From the NCBI GenBank assembly GCA_002749535.1, contig MZZL01000137.1:644699-707785 (forward strand): DNA of 63,087 nt, written 5' to 3'. This stretch comes from Apophysomyces variabilis. Taxonomy: Eukaryota > Mucoromycota > Mucoromycetes > Mucorales > Mucoraceae. The notes beneath the pieces are model-generated. The model saw only the letters and a program-made list of their open reading frames with translations. It did not search any database and was not told the DNA's origin. The position numbers and the translations under genes are program-made. Shown here piece after piece: positions 21,951-34,248 of the stretch. Every line of letters starts with the position of its first letter. Position 1 is the first letter of the stretch.

Positions 21951-22526
21951 CTAAGTATGGAGAGAGATGTTGTTTGTGGAATATGCGCCATAGCAATAAG
22001 CCGAAGTGGACTGTTCTTGGTAACATGAAAGATCACCGCGATTGCTGCGGTCGTCACCATGGTTACCGATGTAATACGGCGACTGTACATCGTCGTGGTG
22101 GAGATCAGCGTGATAAAGGGATGAGGAGGTTGAAGAGATACCAGAACGGGAGTAATCGAGAGAAGGTGTTGCGGACAGCTGTATATGCTGCTTTCTTGTC
22201 TTGTTTCTTTCCGCAATCAGTTGTTTTGCCTCAGCATCGTAATCCCGTGTTGGATCAATAGGCTCAGGTTCTTCGGTGAAATAACCCAACTCCTCAAAGA
22301 AAACCTTGATATTATTGGATTGAATGTGATTTTGATCATCTATAACCGATTCTTCTGGAGTAAGAGGTATAATCTGGAATAGGTTCTCCTGTGCTTCGCA
22401 ATCATCCAGCCAACAGCAGACGTCTTCCTCTTCTTCCTCTTGACAATAATTATTGTTGTCTTCGTCTTCTGGTGTGAGTTGGATGAGTTCCAGACCGGGA
22501 ATAAAAGGCTCGTTGTGGGTTGTCAT
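21951..22526 (-). CDS. Acidic low-complexity protein of unknown function
   Basis: An uninterrupted minus-strand frame of 191 residues begins MTTHNEPFIPGLELIQLTPE at 22526. The N-terminal half is very acidic (EEEEED, many Glu and Asp) and repeats the short pattern LIQLTPEDE / IIPLTPEES. The C-terminal half is rich in Ser, Tyr, His and Asp (SGISSTSSSLYHAD). No transmembrane segment, signal peptide or known domain is seen, and it is probably disordered. The two TPEE/TPED modules, and absence of stops in a long acidic frame, support a real gene, but there is no family match I recognise. An opposite-strand frame of 95 codons overlaps and is taken as a shadow. Confidence 0.5.
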   Translation of the reverse strand: MTTHNEPFIPGLELIQLTPEDEDNNNYCQEEEEEDVCCWLDDCEAQENLFQIIPLTPEESVIDDQNHIQSNNIKVFFEELGYFTEEPEPIDPTRDYDAEAKQLIAERNKTRKQHIQLSATPSLDYSRSGISSTSSSLYHADLHHDDVQSPYYIGNHGDDRSNRGDLSCYQEQSTSAYCYGAYSTNNISLHT

Positions 22527-24080
22527 GATAGAGGGGTATCGCTATATGCTTAAGTTGCATCCAAATGTTCCAGTGCGAATAAAGAAAAAAAAAACAAAAG
22601 CCGCTGAAAGGCTTGCTATTAACCAATTTAAAAAAAAATTAAAATGCGGAGAATGAAATCGGGAAATCAAGGAATCTATGGCCAAATCAAAACAGGTTGG
22701 TCATAAAGGCGCATCCAATCATCTTCGCCCTAACGATCTTATCTTTTCAGGTCCGGAAGTTGAAAGATGGTGAGATCGATACGTATCATGTCAACTCCGC
22801 TGCACACCTCGTTTTCTCACGCATTGGAGTGGAACCAGGCATAACTGTGCTTTAACGTTTGAATAGGAGGGACTTGCACTTATGCTGCTAACCTCCACTT
22901 CCGAAATAAAGCGACCTGTCTGTATAACGAGGACACTTTGTTATTAGAGATCCTTAATGCCGAAGATTCAACTAGGATACTTAGAGGAGCTTTGGCCAAT
23001 GGCTGACAATCAGATCATTAAGGGTCTCTTGTATCGATCGCTCTTGCTTCTGTCAAACTGAGGTGATGGTCGCATGCGGTATGTCAAGTATCTTTTGATT
23101 GCGAGCATAAGTTTCGGAAATTGGATCAGTATTTGCCATACACAACTCGAGTTTAGCATGTCTTGACGTTGGAACAGACTCTAGACGGAGTTAATCTCAA
23201 AAATCTTGCTAATTAAAACCAATTGAAGTATCAAATGGAATACATAAACTTCTGAATACACCAGCCTTTCAATGAAAGGAAAAAGAAATAGAAAAAGCTC
23301 AAGAGTACAGCTGGGCCACAGAAGCAGTCCAAAAACGCTTCTTTATGTGCTTTACTCCTGCTGTTCATTAGTCTTGTAAAAAGCCGATGCTATATTTCTG
23401 TTAACTAGGATTGTTTATTTCGGCGCTGTATACTTAATATCTTGTGGGTTCGACGATCTTCAATAGGGGTATGCACTTTGAGTGTGCCAAGCATGTTCTG
23501 CTTTATTAAATAAGGCTCCTGTGAGTAGCTTTGGTTGCTGCAGCTTGTTGTCTTCAATTGCAGTACGTTAAGAGACATAAGAAATTCATAATCCCTAATT
23601 ATTCCAATGGAAAAGAGCTGATACTAGAAGTGGAAGAGAAGAGGGATTCATGGAACAGTTTCGCGTACAAAAGACATACGTTGCGCTGATTGTTATTCCG
23701 TTCGTACTAACGTCGCGGTCAGAGCAGATGTAGATCATATTCGTCAAACACACAAGACATAATGAGATTTATCTGGTGTTTCCAAGGCGATTTATCAGTA
23801 AGGCAATGACAATGACAGGTACATCATGAAACACAACTACCGGACAAGCGATGAATAATGACAATTGAACAATAGTCCGCTGGTGTTATCCGAAAACACT
23901 CATTCGTTTATTAAAGCTTCCCAACATCGTTTTTGTGACATATAAGTCAATTATTTGTCGAGGTTGTCATCAGTTCGCGTCCAGTAATCAATTAGTAGTT
24001 ACGAACTAATGTAAATATGAAGGGCTATTTTCTGTAGCCGTGATAGTTGTTGAAAAGATTAAAATCTAGTGTGTATATTT
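22527..24080. other. Gene-poor stretch
   Basis: Around 22680-22855 a plus-strand ATG, a possible 60-70 nt intron and a second segment (VRKLKDGEIDTYHVN...) can be drawn, but the frame stops soon after and I recognise nothing. The rest shows no coding signal. Confidence 0.4.
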
Positions 24081-25167
24081 TTACGGTCTCACACAGATGA
24101 TTTGTCTCACACGATCCCGTTTGTTTTCATCAAACCCGACAAGATCTAGATATGCTTCAACTGATCCGTATGTTTCCGTCAGAAAGTCCAAAAATTGATC
24201 CATGCTCTAAGCATTTAGTATAATTAACATTGGAACACAAGATCGTGTATTGCTTTTTACCTCAGGCAGAGCATTGGCGAATTCTTCCGAGAGGCCTGCG
24301 CTTTTGACCTCTTCAAGCATTGCGGACCGGATAGGGTTCAAGCCAAGCTGAGTTAACGCATAATCGCGTACGATAATATCACGTGGAACACCAGCAATAA
24401 GCATCAAAAAACAAACCAGGATTCCTGTACGGTCCTTTCCTTGAGTGCAATGTATATGAATAGGGTAGTTCTCCGGATAGAGAAACAAAGTCAGGGCTTC
24501 CCGGATTTCTGCGTGGCAGTGTGTGACAAAACCTCTGTATAGCGCAGGGACTCCCATGGGAGCCAATATTCTCTTGCTTACAATGTAGCTTGCACGTTTC
24601 TTGTTCCCTGTCAGCATCAGAAAGCAAAGAAGTCTAAGAACATTGGTTTAATCAACAAAAAACCTTGTGCGCACTAAAATTTACATACATTTTGATATAC
24701 CATGCACAAACCAAAAACACACAATACCACTGAAAGTTGAGTCCTGCAAAATCGATTCGGTACTTTCGTCGGCTGGTCTTCAAATCGAATCTCTGCTGTT
24801 CCTCCTTTCCTCGACAGGGAAATCGTTCATCAATTGGACGAAGACAATGCTTGTGTTCAACACTTCACGATGAGAGAGTTACTTTGGTTTAACTCCACAT
24901 GTTTTTACGCAACATCATTACCTGCTACGTAGATCGACAATAGTACGGACATCATGCTCGGTAATATAACACTGAATGTCAGAATGGCTCATGTCGTCCA
25001 TGGTCGCCGATCGGAAGATCATCCCTTTTTTGATATAGCTGAATATGCTGGTTATGAACACGATATCATTTGTATATCTTTGATTTCTTCGCCAACCTAG
25101 TATTAAGTCCATTGTCTGTTGACGAGATTGCCAAGTCTCGAAAATTATATAGGGAATATTGATTCAT
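24081..25167 (-). CDS. Atypical protein tyrosine/serine phosphatase (Y_phosphatase3 family)
   Basis: Exons on the minus strand are 25167-25097, 25047-24922, 24862-24689, 24633-24261 and 24206-24081, giving 289 residues in frame. It starts MNQYSLYNFRDLA; the NFRD element is typical near the N-terminus of this family. It continues with KKGMIFRSATMDDM and VRTIVDLRS. The catalytic P-loop is HCTQGKDRTG (Cys nucleophile, Arg) around residue 190, followed by DYALTQLGL. A hydrophobic stretch (WYCVFLVCAWYIKILLCFLML) sits mid-protein. Members act on phosphotyrosine/serine or phosphoinositide substrates; which one cannot be told here. All introns have GT..AG ends. Confidence 0.85.
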
Positions 25168-26403
25168 AGTAAGAAGATGAAATCAAAGGACCTAAATATC
25201 GGGAGTTTTATTTCCTCCATTTGCCTGTCGGGATGACTAAGGTGCTTTTTTCAAAGACGGCCCGGAACTGTAATGTACTCAGCAATCAGGAGATGAATAG
25301 AGCACATTGTAGTCAACCAAAAAGATAAAAAGGGACCAAAGCTACATTTAAGCAAGAAAGCAGGATTGACATTACAGGAAACGACTGTATACTGCGGGAC
25401 GAACAACAATAGCCTTCACAAGTTAACTTGTCATTTCAGCGCATATAGCTTGGCATTCGCTTGCATGTCCTATCTGGAGCAAGGCGTGATTATGTCTAAC
25501 AAATGAGCGGTAATGCTACCCGATTTTAAGCGAGTAATGTGAAAAAGGATAAAGCAAAACAGCGTTTACACGTCTGGACATTGAGACTGATATGCGTTCC
25601 ATTTTCAGTATCGGCAATGAGCAGCTGACTTGGAGACTGCGGGGACAGACCCAGCAAAGAAAGTCTTATTTAACCTTTCAGACAACAAAGGGTGAAGTTA
25701 GGATTACAAGATATAGATGTAGAAGACTTCCCCCTGTCCACATAATTTGACTTGAATCACATAACACTTTGTGTAAATATATTTAGGCAGTGATATTCTT
25801 ATATTCGTCGAACAATGCCGCAATATATGCATATACAAATAGGTACGGTTATGTCCATTGTTTGATACAGTACGTTGAATAGGGTGCTTGATCGTTTGGC
25901 AATGGCATAAGTTGGTGTACTCGTCAAATATCTGCAGGTGATCGAACATTGAACTGGTAGCCGTTGGTAATAACTCACCTCACACACCTCACACAGCACG
26001 GTTTTGAGAGGTTTGGGAAGCATATCTATATTGTATGGCGGACTCACTATTCTGCGACAAACCAAGCGTGCCCTCCTCATTCAAGGTTCCTAAACGGGAT
26101 AAAAGCTTCTTGTCAATGTCTGAGTAATTCATAGTGAGGTTTTGTTTGTATGACTATTACACGCTTAAACATGCATCAAAAGTACTAATTTTTGGACCAC
26201 TCATAATCAATGTCGGTTGAGAAACATGCATGATTTCATCTCGTAAATCAAATGCTCTTACAATGGATATCTTGTGGTGCAGTCCTCATTAATTGTCTTT
26301 TGAACTAGAATTGCAGTGGTTTTCTTATAAAAATAGTCCACAGAAGTTTAATTCTATTATATATTGCTCAAACATGTACAAGGGGTAAAAAAAGGCAAGT
26401 CTA
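25168..26403. other. Intergenic stretch without recognised gene
   Basis: Contains the phosphatase promoter side and the protoglobin 3' flank. Frames on the minus strand at 25704-26080 have no recognisable features. Confidence 0.5.
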
Positions 26404-27259
26404 TCATTGTCTATGGAAGTTTAACCAAACTCCGAGACCTCCTGCTACTGCACCAACAATGACTGGGACGATTGGCGATGCGCACCAGGAGGATAAGGCG
26501 GAGCAGCGGGAAGAAGACGAAGAAGAAGAAGCGGAGGAGGATGAGGCAAGTGTGGCAGGTGTGGCGTAGTATTTTGCAAAGTAATCGTTTTGTATCCAGA
26601 GAAGCTTGTTGAATGCGGCCAAGGCAGCTGCTTCAGTCTCCCGGTCTAAGTTGAGAGAGAGGAGACCACCAATCAAGACGGATTCGACGTATCCCAAGAG
26701 AACTGACATATGGATGTAATCGACGTTAATTTTGCTCTTCTTTTCGGGTGTGTCAGTGTGAATCTTAGCGACCCAATCGAGATAACGCAAGAAGCTATAA
26801 AAAGGTAAAAACGAGAAGCACGTAATTAGTCGCCGCTATAAACAACTTTCTCCGATTCTTTACCGGTTATCGTAAGGACCGCTCAAAATCTTGTTCAAGT
26901 ACTTTGTCAGGAAATCCTTACGGAACTTGATTTGAGGATGGTCCAAGGTAAGTTCTTCCAAAGTTGTGGGAACTTCGCCCTCAAAGCCTTCGTTCTTTGG
27001 AAGGAAATGTTTCTTTGTCACATCGAAGGAAAAGAGTTTGACATAGACAGCATCAACCACAGCAGGAACAAGAGGGCGGATTTGGTCAGCCACTTTCTTG
27101 ATTGCCTGGATATCACCCTCGCCTAGAAACCGATCCGTTAGATACCAAGGATAGTGATTGCATATTTATATCTAGGTTACCGAAATCCAAGAACTTGGCA
27201 ACGTAGTCAAATCGGTATTGACCATCGGAGTAGAGCTGATTAGGGTCAATGTGCATCAT
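26404..27259 (-). CDS. Protoglobin-like globin-fold protein with C-terminal membrane anchor
   Basis: Exons are 27259-27181, 27122-26864 and 26794-26404 on the minus strand, 242 residues. The N-terminal part (GQYRFDYVAKFLDFGEGDIQ) and AIKKVADQIRPLVPAVVDAVY are the Z/A-B helices of fungal protoglobin-type proteins. NVDYIHMSVLLGYVES carries a His in the position expected for the proximal haem ligand. AFNKLLWIQNDYFAKYY is the conserved last helix. After a Ser-rich linker the last 23 residues form a hydrophobic helix (PIVPVIVGAVAGGLGVWL) with a short basic tail, suggesting a tail anchor. Haem binding and gas sensing are known for archaeal protoglobins; for this protein they are inferred. Two ATGs start the frame; the first is used here. 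Confidence 0.82.
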
Positions 27260-27627
27260 CTTGAGTAGGGATGGGTTTAATATAAGAAGAGAAGATATGG
27301 ATATAAACTAATGGATCTGTCTATTGTTCTTATCGGTTTATATACCGTATTGCCATAATCACGTCATATCCCGATTAGGTAACAAACAAAACTAAAAAAA
27401 AGGGGTGATACTTGTCGGAGTTCGGGGACACTCGGTGGAGAAGTTCCTAGTTTCCATTTCTCCCGGGAAACATGCAATTTGCATTCCCGATCGACATACT
27501 GTAACAAAAGAAAAAGAACACTTTTTATTCGTCCATCCAAATCATCCCATTGACGCTTCTTTTATTTTACATGAAATAAAGGGTTAAAAAAATACAATAA
27601 TAAGACCTTTGCAGGAAAATGATTTAT

Positions 27628-30600
27628 CTATCCTTGAGGTTTCTGCACAGTAGTGTCGTAAACACGAATGATCTTGGTTTGGTCGCTGTCATTCTGTGAA
27701 AAAGCATAACCTCGATTGCGTTTGAGACGCTGTATCCGGCGGACTTTGTTGACAGCTTGTCTGAAACGGTCCATCCGAGGGCGGTAATCCGGTAGGTTAT
27801 ATTTCTGAATTTCTTGCACGAAATGATACGGCAGAGGTCGATACATGCGTTTAACACTTTGAAGCAAGTCAGTCATCGGAAACTAGAGACACCCATCCCC
27901 CATGTTTTACTCACTATTTCCAAATGAAATCGCGGAGATTGCAGATAAATGGTACCAGAATAATGAAGAACCAGAAGTTGGCATTACCCCATAGCATCGG
28001 CACCATTCCATAATACTCTGGGAACACAGTGACGGAAATGGCTGGCCCTATGTACGCCACGACAGGCAAATAGATGAACCAAACAGCCATTGATCCGAAT
28101 ATGGCGATAAAAGTATATTTGGTCCATACGCTACACAAACGAAGGTTAAGTCCTGGATCGGGTGTATGTTTGTCCGGTCTTACTCAGTGATCAGCGCTGC
28201 CTTCCATAGAATACAACCTAACACTGCGGTAAATACCGCCGATCCAGCCCACCACTGACCGCCGTTTAGTCCATTGCCAAATACGCCATCATATCGAAAA
28301 GCTCCTACACCGAGGAAAAACAGCAACTGATAACGGAAAACATCAGATCAGCAAATTCCTCTCTTCAGTATGCCTTAACTTACCAACGAGTGATAGCATG
28401 CATTACCGAACCAGCCCCAAAACTTCTTTTGGTTGAAAAACTCATTGCTTTGACCAAGCATGTACATTTGCGGGTATTTATCCAACATTCTCGCAGACAC
28501 AAACTGATCAAAAATACCAATCACCAAAGGCGGCAAGAATGTGAAGATAACGTTGAAGCAAGACATGGTCCAAGACTCATACAAAGTTGATCCCGAAAAA
28601 CCATTATAAAATGCATACTACAATCGTAGTTAGGTCAACCCATGGAATTGATGCTGTCAAAACTTACCCAAAACTGCGTTAGATAAAGCGCAACGTTTTT
28701 GTAGAAATAGTAGAAGATCATCTTGCTCAAACGCTGATAAGCCCAAGCACCATGGACAAGCAGCAACTTTTTCAAGAATCGAAATTGCGAAATGGCGAAA
28801 TCTGCACTACGTGCGGCTTGCAGACCTTCAACACCGCTAATGCCAATACCGACATGAGCTGCTTGAATCATGGATACGTCATTGGCTCCGTCTCCAATGG
28901 CCAACAGGATAGCTTTGTCATATTTTTTGACTAGTTTCACAACAAGTGCTTTCTGGAGTGGAGAAACACGACAGCAGATCACAGCTTTACAAAGAACTGC
29001 CAGATCAAACAACACTTTTTCAATGTCCTTTTCTAAAGCAAACGTCAAGGCTTTGCCATCAATCACAAGTGCCAAAGGCTAAGAAAAACAAAGGAAAAAG
29101 AAAGACTTAAATGTCCGTAATCAAGGTTGCCGTAAGATTGCTTTGCGTAGTTACCTCCATGTCTTCTCCCTTATTCATCACATCGTTAATATCCTTCAGC
29201 TTTTTCTCCAAAAAGTTTTTCGTCGCCCAATGGTTATCTTCGTTACAGACGATCAAACTCATTTCTTCGTTTAACAGCCTACAAGAGTATCCGATATTGA
29301 TAGCAGTTTCTTGTCGATCACCTGTCAAGACCCAGACCTTGATGCCTGCCTCCTGAAGGGTATGAATCGTATCAGGCACCCCATCCTGGAGTCGGTCTTC
29401 GATTGCAGTAGCACCAAGCAAGAACAAGTTTTGCTCAATAATTTCTGCAGCCTTGTCCAATTCTTCCGCGCGATTGACCAATGTAGTTGCAGCCCGATCA
29501 TAGATTTGAGACCATCGTGCATACTCTTCTTCTGGGATTTCACGCATCGCGATACACAGAGTACGTAAACCCTCAGAAGCAAAGTCCTACTTGACCTGTA
29601 AGCGACCTGGCAAATACTTTAATTTCACTTTATGCAACAAACCTCCAAATGGACCAACGTGGATTCGACGAACGGGTTATTATCCGCCAACCTTTCCAAA
29701 ATAACTGTATCTGCACCCTTGCAGTAAAGTTTGATCTTTCCATCCGGACCGCGGATAACAGCAGACATACGCTTGCGTGTGGAGTTAAATTCACAAACAT
29801 TGAGCACCTGGAACTCCATATCACGGCCATGAATGGAGCAAGTGATCGAATTCGGTCGACGGGTCTATATAAAATAGCGGTTACCACATGTCCTCCGCTA
29901 TTATTTCTTATGTAGATTACATGAAACTTGTATCCGAGTTCACTAGCGCCTTTGACCAAAGCGCCTTCGTCAGGAGATGATGCTTGATAAACAATTTCAT
30001 CACTGCCCTCTTGAGCTTCTGGAATCACAGTATGGCAGCATGCAAGTAAAATTAGAAATTCGTTTATCACGTTTGCAGTGGGATGCGTTTTCAGATGTTC
30101 TTGAAGTTGCGTGAACGTATACTGCAATGATGGGTCATTGTCGCCGTCTCTGGCTTGCTTATCTGAATCCACCTTGTCCGCATAGGAGAGACCGGCAATA
30201 GAAGACTGACGGAATTGCATCTCATTGCATGTCAACGTGCCAGTTTTATCGGAAAACACATACTTGACCTTCATAAACAATGCCAGATCAGACCATTATC
30301 ATGAAGCGTGGCATTCGGTTACCTGACCAAGTTCCTCGATTAAACTACTACTTCTTGCAACTGCAGGTGTGTCGGTTAACTCGTAATACATATCCAAATC
30401 TGACTCGATAAGATAGGATTGCACAAACTTAACAATTTCCATGGTCACCATCAAACTGGGTTTTCCAAAACACCGTCAGTAAAAACCGAAACAAATGAGA
30501 ACGTGTTTACCTGATAGGGATGAAACTGTTGAACAAAATAAGGAATGTCAAGATGTCGTAACCGAATTCTTGCGCTCGGCTTTGTTCATTCAGAGGGAGA

Positions 30601-32512
30601 TAGCTCAAATCGGAGCCTTTATAGATCTAATGACGATATGGTGTGAATACCCCAGACCATGCACATGCGAAAACATTACGACGTACCGAGAACACTAATC
30701 CACCAATCGCACCGCCAATACTCATGCAGACCAAAATGGCAAACAAATACAAAATGTTGCGGTTGGTAATGTGGGTGACATTAGAAACCTTTGAGGGCTT
30801 CTTGCTATAGACCAATTTAATCCATTGTTATTGAAAGCGCACTCTGTTAGATTACCTTGAATTCAACATAAGTTTTGTCTCATGGCCCGTAAAAACGACA
30901 ATACCATAAATCCAATCTGTATTTCGCAATTGTGCACCACGTAGGAGTATCTGGGTTGGATCCAAAGCGTAATCACGACTTTTACCCGACTCATCGGCAC
31001 AGGCTGTAGTTAGCACACCGTCATAATTGTACAGACGGTTATTAGGCTGTTCAGATTTGATCGTTCCTTGCAATTGACTGATATCAAGTGGGGTCAGGAT
31101 GTTTGCGGTTTGAGGCAGCGCCTGCTTGATCTTCAGGTTGACTTCACTATGGGCTTATTTTAAGAATGGAAACTCCGATGTCATGCACCTCCTTCTTACC
31201 CATCCAAATTGCTCGTCTCAATGTAACAAAGTCCTTCGGGCTCAGAGCTACTCAGCAGTATCAGATCCGCCGGAAAATTCTCTCCGCCTTCAATTCTTAG
31301 AATATCGCCCACTTGAACATCGCGCCAAGCCTTCTCCACAAACTGGGTTCCTACTAACACCTTACACTTCTTTGCGTTCAATTCAGCATCTGATCGATGA
31401 ACACCCTAATGCAAAAACAAATCTTAGATTTTCCTTGCTTTTTACATTTACACTTGGCTGTTTCCTTTACCCAGTCTTCCACAATTTCTTTGACAGCTGT
31501 GATAAACAAGACGATCAATAGCGGTACCAGGGTGGTATATCGGGATGTGGGAGAAATGCCCGGAATTTGCTATTATTTTCATTTAATCATATATTGTTTC
31601 CCTTCCTCGGTCTGTGTCTGCCTATATACCACAGATCAACCACATACCTGAATACCCGAAATAAATAAGAAAAATAAATTGGCGTACTTTGAGAACTCTT
31701 CGTAGAGAAATTTGGGTAGAAAAGTGATCAGCGTATACTTGGCAGTGAAAACTCGGTTATGAAGGAATTGCTGTTGACTATTCATTTCGGTATTATTCAC
31801 ATAAATGATACGTTCGCCGCCTTCGCCTGCGGTTCCAGATGCTGAGCCCGGACGACCAAGAACACGTTCGAGCAACAACTTGAAAAAGTTGTTCTGAGGA
31901 CGACGTCGCGAAGATGCCGCTCCACCACGAGCAGAAAGAGGCTGCGATGCACCAGTAGAACTACGCAAGGGTATACCTGCTGCTGTATCAGATGTTGCAG
32001 TCGGCGAAGACCGCGCTCCTGCAATGGGCCCCTGATGCGACAGCAATTGTAAATCGTCTTCATCTTCAAACGGTGTCGTATCTTCATATATCGATCCTAA
32101 GGCCGCCGCGTATTCAATATCTTTCGGTTTGCTTATGCAACTATTGCTCCTTCCTTTTTTTCTCTTTCCCCCCTTTTTTATGGTATTTACCTGTATCATA
32201 TGCCTCTGCTCGTTTCGCTTGTCCTGCGAGACCATGACCTGGGGCTGTCATAACAACAGAACGTTGACGAGTGGGAGCAGCAGTATGACCCGGGGATTGA
32301 GGCTGCTGACCATGCTGCAGATCAATAAGGTCGGCTGAGGGAGGATAGTGGGCTGAAGTTGGTTGGGGGTTCATGATGGGAGATGGAGATGCGAAGGGAT
32401 TGCTTGTGACAGTATCACCATCCCAGGTGTAGGTGTGATGCTGTTGTTCGTGGTGTGGTTCGAGATCCTCTGCCGAATGGCCAAAGGGATTTTGGTGATT
32501 ATGTGAAGCCAC
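27628..32512 (-). CDS. P4-type ATPase phospholipid flippase, Drs2-like
   Basis: This is a long minus-strand gene of about 16 exons encoding roughly 1,300 residues. Exon 1 is 32512-32191 and exon 2 is 32120-31648. The N-terminus is disordered with NPF-type motifs (HQNPFGH, TSNPFAS). Core signatures are all present: [10 protein letters not shown] (TM1), the flippase [13 protein letters not shown] motif split by an intron near 30430-30510, the phosphorylation motif [13 protein letters not shown] (near 30260), [11 protein letters not shown] (nucleotide domain), [11 protein letters not shown] and [18 protein letters not shown]. The C-terminal tail is basic ([14 protein letters not shown]). P4-ATPases move aminophospholipids to the cytosolic leaflet, usually in Golgi/endosome membranes with a Cdc50 partner, not seen here. 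Some internal splice sites were only read approximately. Confidence 0.93.
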
Positions 32513-33060
32513 GTTGAAAGTTACAGTGCGGAAAAAAAAGCGCTGTGCTTAAGTCGTGGAATGCGGGCTTCCAAGAAAGCTCTCCTCCCCACGAGCGGCA
32601 GAACAAGTCGGAGCCAAACGCAATAGTCACAGCTCCATACTCTTCGGACAGTTCAAGATCAAATCCAGCACTATCCTATCCTATCAATCAGTAAATAAAC
32701 ATAGTCTAGCTTGTGTAGATTGTCGTCTATGCAATGAGCATACGGAAACTTAAATTGCTTTGCTTATTCCTCAATAATGTAGTGTGCTTTGATATCGCCT
32801 TCCTACAGTTTACGCTTCGGCTAACTTATTATGGTCCAGATTGCAAACTAACTGCTAAAGTGTCGACCTTGTTTACTTATCTCAATTGGGCCCTCAGCAT
32901 CTGCTAATTTCTGTGGTCCATGTGCCAAGCAATTGCCAAGTACGGATGTCGCTCGCACCAATATCTCTCTTATAAACTGTACAGCATATATAGCAAGCAT
33001 TTCTTCATTTAACAGAAATTTTGAATCTAAAAAATTCTTTTTTTCCCTGCATTTTGAGGA
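32513..33060. other. Intergenic: flippase promoter and reductase 3' flank
   Basis: No gene is seen. The region lies upstream of the flippase start and downstream of the reductase stop; both are on the minus strand. Confidence 0.5.
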
Positions 33061-34126
33061 CTATATAGATAATTGTAACCCACCATCAATGCACATGACC
33101 TAGTATTCATAATGAAATCAAATGCTTCAGATGTCTTTAGCCAATCAATTTACCTGACCATGGATATATTGAGAACGCGCTATGAACATTGCAGCTTCGG
33201 CCACGTCTTCAACCGTTCCAAATCGATTCATCGGAATAGATCGTAGCAGCGATTCCCTTTTCTCCTGCGTAATAGCTAGAACGAATGTAAATAGAGATGA
33301 AAAAAGGCTTGATTTCTCTTTTCTCCGTTACCGGCGGTCATATCAGTTTCAATGAACCCAGGAGCAATGGCATTAACTCGTATTTGATAAGAACCCAACT
33401 CTTTCGCAAGTGACTTGGTGAAACCTTCACAGTAAGAGTTTATCAGCTTATATGACCTTTCATCTTGTTATTTTCATGATAATACCGATAACGCCTGCTT
33501 TAGACGCGCTATATGCTGTTTGTCCCACATTTCCTTGGATTCCGATAACACTAGTAATGTTAATGATACAACCGCCTGCATGCTCCTTTGGTCAATACCT
33601 CTTTGCAAAATTAACGTATTTTTTTTACCTTGCCGTTTGCGAATCATGCTCTTGGCTACATGCTTACACATCCTAATTGTTCCCAGTAAATTCGTGTTGA
33701 TAGTTTCCTCAAGGTCTTCATTTTTTAGCTGGACCAAGAGGCCATCGCGAGAAATTCCTGCATATTGCCATCAACTTGAAATGGCCTTATCGTTTCACCT
33801 TACCAGCGGCGTTCACCAAGTAATCAATCTGCCTTCCCTTCAACAACTCCTTTGAAAACGTTGTTGACAGTTTACTTCTTCTGTAAATAATGAAGTTATA
33901 CCTTCAGCGTGTTATCTATTCCGTCACCGCGAGAAACATCAAGCACAACGCCTTGGTGACCATCTCCATGAGCTTTAAGAAATTTGTCTTGGACAGCTTG
34001 TACACGTTGGGCATCTCTTCCGATTAAAATAGTTTGAGCTCCTTGTCTAGCAAACGCCTCGGCAATGCCGAGACCGATGCCACGTGTGGCACCTGTGATG
34101 ATCGCTGTCTTTCTAGCCAACGCCAT
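33061..34126 (-). CDS. FabG-like short-chain dehydrogenase/reductase (3-oxoacyl-ACP reductase type)
   Basis: The minus-strand frame starts [20 protein letters not shown], an NAD(P) Rossmann TGxxxGIG motif. Later exons give [19 protein letters not shown] (NAAG), [10 protein letters not shown] (catalytic Ser), TAYSASKAG (catalytic YxxxK) and [19 protein letters not shown]. The last exon, VMCIDGG, ends at TAG 33061-33063. Length would be about 245-250 residues, typical for FabG/Oar1/CBR4 reductases of mitochondrial fatty acid synthesis. No clear targeting peptide precedes the Met. Exon 1 (34126-33902) is in phase 0, but the next exon needs a different phase and the gap between them is only about 21 nt. 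Either the splice is unusual or there is a one-base lesion or error near 33870-33905. Confidence 0.82.
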
Positions 34127-34248
34127 GGAGAGTAAAAGAGGGAAAGTCACGTCTTTCAAGACGGGCTCTCTTCGGTTTTGCGGATCTCACTTTTTTCTTT
34201 TTCCTTGTACATAGGTCTTTTTGGAGTCATCTATTGACAAGTAATATC
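34127..34248. promoter_or_regulatory. Divergent promoter between reductase and G-patch gene
   Basis: Only 122 bp separate the two start codons, which face away from each other, so both genes must share this DNA for initiation. No TATA box is obvious. Confidence 0.55.

Noticed and set aside
22680..22855. Possible two-exon small gene (MAKSKQ then VRKLKDGEIDTYHVN)
   Set aside because: The frame stops quickly, downstream segments cannot be joined with normal introns, and no family is recognised.
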